Shown here: positions 62,702-64,000 of the stretch, piece after piece
How the letters are laid out: each line of letters starts with the position of its first letter
How positions within the stretch are numbered: position 1 is the stretch's first letter
Assembly (NCBI GenBank): GCA_016703765.1
Contig: JADJBL010000009.1
Coordinates: forward strand, 111,707-175,706
Direction: 5' to 3'
Length of the DNA stretch: 64,000 nucleotides
Source: Saprospirales bacterium
GTDB lineage: Bacteria; Bacteroidota; Bacteroidia; Chitinophagales; Saprospiraceae
Program-made: the position numbers and the translations under genes
Notes under the pieces: model-generated
What the model saw: the letters and a program-made list of their open reading frames with translations, nothing else
Database searches by the model: none
What the model was told of the DNA's origin: nothing

Positions 62702-63951
62702 TCATTTTTCTATCAAGTGCTTTGAGAACCGTTCGCCGTATTTTTCGGTCAGATCTCTTTGGATGGCTTTCCATCCATAAGCGCTCCTTTTCCAGGATTT
62801 CTCGTTGTGTATCAGACATAAATAGATTTGTTTGATAAGTGCGGTGTCCGAGACCCAGGCAGCTTTCCCTTGATGAGCTTGCGAATGATGCGATGCAAAG
62901 GCTTCGACCGGATTGGTCGTGTAGATCATCCGGCGCAGTTCTTTGGATAGTCCATGAAAGCCATCAACTCTTCCCAGTCTCGCTCCCAGCTTTGAACCAC
63001 TTGGCCGTATGTGCCGCCCCAGGTTACTGTAAAAGCATCCATCGCGGTTCTGGCCGCTTCCTGGGTAGGCGCCGTGTAAATCGTGCGCAAACCCTTACGC
63101 AGCGCTTTGCTGTGCTTGTCATCTACAAAGCGGGTGGAACTACGCACTTTATGCACAATACACTTCTGGATGATAGCCAGGGGATACACCTCTGAGATGG
63201 CTTCGCTAAAACCGGATAGATCATCGGTGCAGAAGACCAAAACATCTTCTACACCCCGCTCCTTGAGGTCCTCCAAAACCAGGCCCCAGCGGTTAGCGCC
63301 CTCGCTTTGATTGATATACAGACCCAGCAGGTCGCGCTGGCCCTCTGCATCGATTCCGTAAACCGTGTAGAATGCTCTGCTGGCATACTGGCCTTCGTGC
63401 CGTACTTTAAAATGCACTGCATCCAGATACACAATCGCGTACAAGGAGCGTAAGGGGCGTGTCCGCCAGGCTTGAATTTCGGGAAGCACTTGGTCGGTAA
63501 TCGCCGAGATCTTCCCTGCTGAAATGTTCAAACCATACAACTTGGCCAGCAGCCGCCTTACATCCTCCACCGAATTGCCCTGGGCGTACAAGGCTATGAT
63601 CTGCTCGTCTACACCACTGGACAACTCTCGTTGTCCTTTGCCGATTAACTCCGGCTCAAAGTCTGCATTGCGATCCCGGGGCGTGCGAATGGCTAAGGGG
63701 CCCGCCGCTGAGACAACTTGCTTGGCCGTATACCCGTTTCGTTTGTTCTGCTCCCCTGAGGCCTGTTGCTCATCCAGAAAGTCCTCTACCTCGCCTTCCA
63801 GCATTTTGTTTACCATGGTCTGTAGAAGCTCACTGAATACGCTTCCTTGGCTGAGAAGCGGCTTCCTGGAATACAAGTGCTCTACCATTCGCTCGCGCAT
63901 GCCAGCGTCAGGTATTAGGTTTTCCAGCGTTTCTTTCTTTTTTTTCCTCAT
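62702..63951 (-). mobile_element. IS256-family insertion sequence: transposase with one-base frameshift
   Basis: Mutator-type DDE transposase. It starts at ATG 63951 (MRKKKKETLENLIPDAGMRE; an earlier start at 63987 is possible) and runs to MDYPKNCAG at 62926, where one A is missing. Restored, it reads MDYPKELRRMIYTTNPVEAF and continues to 62702, about 416 residues. Family motifs: VEDFLDEQQASGEQNKRNGY, VYLDAVHFKVRHEGQY (first Asp), GVEDVLVFCTDDLSGFSEAI (second Asp), TTNPVEAF near the Glu. I could not confirm terminal inverted repeats: the right end may lie beyond the window and the left end is between about 62660 and 62702. Confidence 0.88.
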
Positions 63952-64000
63952 ATTTTTTGTGTCTAGTACCTTTACATATCCAGACACACTTTAATGAACA

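Noticed and set aside
62660..64000. Terminal inverted repeats of the IS256-family element
   Set aside because: Comparison of the left end (around 62680-62702) with the right end (around 63960-64000) shows no convincing match, and the right end may lie outside the window.
1..64000. tRNA and rRNA genes and riboswitches
   Set aside because: No cloverleaf or conserved rRNA strings were noticed by eye in spacers; a covariance-model search would be the decisive test.

Overview
The window looks like a chromosome segment of a GC-rich Bacteroidota, most likely a Saprospiria/Lewinella-type gliding or surface-attached marine or sludge bacterium. Evidence: several secreted proteins ending in type IX secretion (T9SS) C-terminal domains, HYR/DUF11/SprB-type adhesin domains, an M43 cytophagalysin-type metalloprotease, TAnnTTTG-type promoters, LytTR response regulator plus LytS-type kinase, and absence of Shine-Dalgarno sequences. 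No rRNA, tRNA or CRISPR array was seen. The species call is inference from gene content.

Layout. 0-7.2 kb: a Dna2-like nuclease-helicase, a small secreted coiled-coil protein, a Nudix-like protein, a glycerophosphodiester phosphodiesterase and a membrane adenylate cyclase. 7.8-22.0 kb: one giant T9SS adhesin gene of about 14.2 kb (about 4,745 residues), which reads as six main segments because of eight single-base indels and one nonsense codon. It contains DUF11 repeats, HYR-like repeats, a nine-unit array of exactly 276 bp per unit, a dockerin-like pair, a cohesin-like domain and a T9SS signal. 22.1-27.1 kb: a probable minus-strand operon of an S9 prolyl-oligopeptidase-like lipoprotein (catalytic Ser and His both replaced by Gly), the c-di-AMP synthase cdaA, a GNAT acetyltransferase and an M20 dipeptidase. 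27.2-39.5 kb: mostly housekeeping genes (miaE, mdh, queA-xseA-xseB, kdsA) mixed with a VWA protein, a redoxin, an M43 protease and a MacB-like permease. 39.8-45.0 kb: two paralogous small secreted proteins, an FAD dehydrogenase, and a hydroxyacid dehydrogenase/SDR/DUF115 set that resembles surface-glycan chemistry. 45.1-48.4 kb: LytTR response regulator, a previously uncalled 49-residue double-glycine-leader peptide gene with its own promoter and strong terminator, and a soluble TPR-LytS histidine kinase. 48.4-48.7 kb: two tandem short transcription-unit-like repeats (small RNA candidates). 48.7-59.0 kb: pbpC with a HEXXH lipoprotein, a RAYT transposase framed by two REP hairpin types, a secreted alpha-amylase, an anti-sigma factor and a secreted esterase. 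59-64 kb: a PIN toxin/antitoxin pair, a T9SS beta-propeller-like repeat protein whose tail is damaged, and an IS256-family transposase.

Two themes cut across the window. First, gene ends carry low-complexity inverted repeats from a few sequence families (ttaataagttattga, gtttagagggttt, gcaaagacgctaag, gaagagttgaa). They probably act as terminators or spreadable palindromes. Second, single-base frameshifts at short homopolymers interrupt otherwise intact genes (giant adhesin, pbpC, amylase, PIN toxin, repeat protein, IS256 transposase). That pattern suggests long-read consensus errors more than true gene decay, but it cannot be settled from the sequence alone.

The best candidate for an undescribed system is the 45.1-48.4 kb locus. 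A secreted-type peptide with a GG leader sits between the two halves of a LytTR/LytS two-component system, analogous in gene order to peptide-pheromone circuits known from Firmicutes, but with a cytoplasmic TPR sensor kinase.
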